Of a stretch of DNA of 6,198 nt, positions 5,897 to 6,198 are shown piece after piece. The stretch lies in NCBI GenBank assembly GCA_039812765.1, contig JBDIBF010000125.1:1-6198 (forward strand), read 5' to 3'. This DNA is from JADJVL01 sp039812765. GTDB taxonomy: Bacteria; Acidobacteriota; Holophagae; Holophagales; Holophagaceae. The notes under the pieces are model-generated. The model was not told the origin of the DNA, did not search any database, and saw only the letters and a list, made by a program, of their open reading frames with translations. The position numbers were made by a program, and so were the translations under genes. The number at the start of each line of letters is the position of its first letter. Position 1 is the stretch's first letter.

Positions 5897-6198
5897 AGGG
5901 CCAGCCCCGTCTCGTTGGCCAGCCGTCCCGCGCCGGGCTTCACCAGGAGGAGCTGGACGTCGCCGATGTGGCGCTCCAGGAAGGCGCCTTCGCAGTAGGC
6001 CAGGTAGTAGTCCCACATCCGCAGGAAGGTCTCGTCGAAACCCAGGGCGCGGACGTCGTCCAGGCGGTGGAGGAAGGCGTGGCGCCACGCCCGCAGGGTG
6101 CGGGCGTAGTGGAGGCCGATGTCCTCCAGGTGGTGGAGCCGCAGGCTGCCGGTGCGCGCGAGGCTCTGGAGGACCTCCCCCACCGAGGCCAGCTCGGC
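5893..6198 (-). CDS. cfa: Cyclopropane-fatty-acyl-phospholipid synthase, C-terminal part (5' end outside window)
   Basis: The last 101 residues of a CFA synthase; the catalytic SAM-binding part lies beyond the right edge. The enzyme transfers a methylene group from S-adenosylmethionine to cis double bonds of phospholipid acyl chains at the inner membrane. The fragment shows the typical C-terminal pattern: LRLHHLEDIGLHYARTLRAW, whose tyrosine (fragment residue 31) matches pocket Tyr317 of E. coli Cfa by recalled alignment, then RMWDYYLAYCEGAFLERHIGD and QLLLVKP. That ending is closer to canonical Cfa than to the second family member at 3736-4764. It ends in TGA at 5893-5895, overlapping the next start by GTGA. 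A neighbouring FAD-dependent oxidoreductase and DUF1365 gene would be expected upstream from clusters of this type, but they are not visible here. Confidence 0.9.
   Translation of the reverse strand, partial: AELASVGEVLQSLARTGSLRLHHLEDIGLHYARTLRAWRHAFLHRLDDVRALGFDETFLRMWDYYLAYCEGAFLERHIGDVQLLLVKPGAGRLANETGLAL

Overview
This is a compact, GC-rich, fully coding stretch. Eight genes all read leftward (minus strand), with almost no intergenic DNA. The outer-membrane-style periplasmic adaptor points to a diderm (Gram-negative) bacterium. Strong GC bias, long open shadow frames and mostly GTG starts fit a high-GC lineage. Protein style reminds me of Acidobacteriota (Holophagae) or a similar soil group, but that is only an impression and nothing in the window fixes the taxonomy.

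Right half (6198 down to 3736), in transcription order: the C-terminal end of a canonical cyclopropane-fatty-acid (CFA) synthase; a small three-helix membrane protein of the DUF1475 type; a DUF1295 steroid-5-alpha-reductase-like membrane enzyme; and a second, shorter CFA-superfamily methyltransferase. The last looks closer to the bacterial relatives of plant coclaurine N-methyltransferase than to E. coli Cfa. All three junctions are 4-bp GTGA start/stop overlaps, so this is a tightly coupled operon. It probably modifies membrane lipid acyl chains or another lipid, through SAM-dependent methyl/methylene transfer plus a membrane reductase. The true substrate cannot be read from the sequence.

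Between the halves lies a 65-bp gap (3671-3735), the only non-coding DNA in the window. It holds a possible sigma70-like promoter and no convincing terminator.

Left half (3670 down to 1): a MacA/HlyD-type periplasmic adaptor, a stand-alone MacB/LolD-type ATPase, and two different FtsX/MacB-type permeases, the second running off the left edge. The junctions are again GTGA, GTGA and TGATG overlaps. Together they encode a MacAB-like, probably tripartite exporter with separate ATPase and permease chains; no TolC-like outer membrane partner is present in the window. Whether the exporter serves the lipid-modifying operon or is merely adjacent is open.
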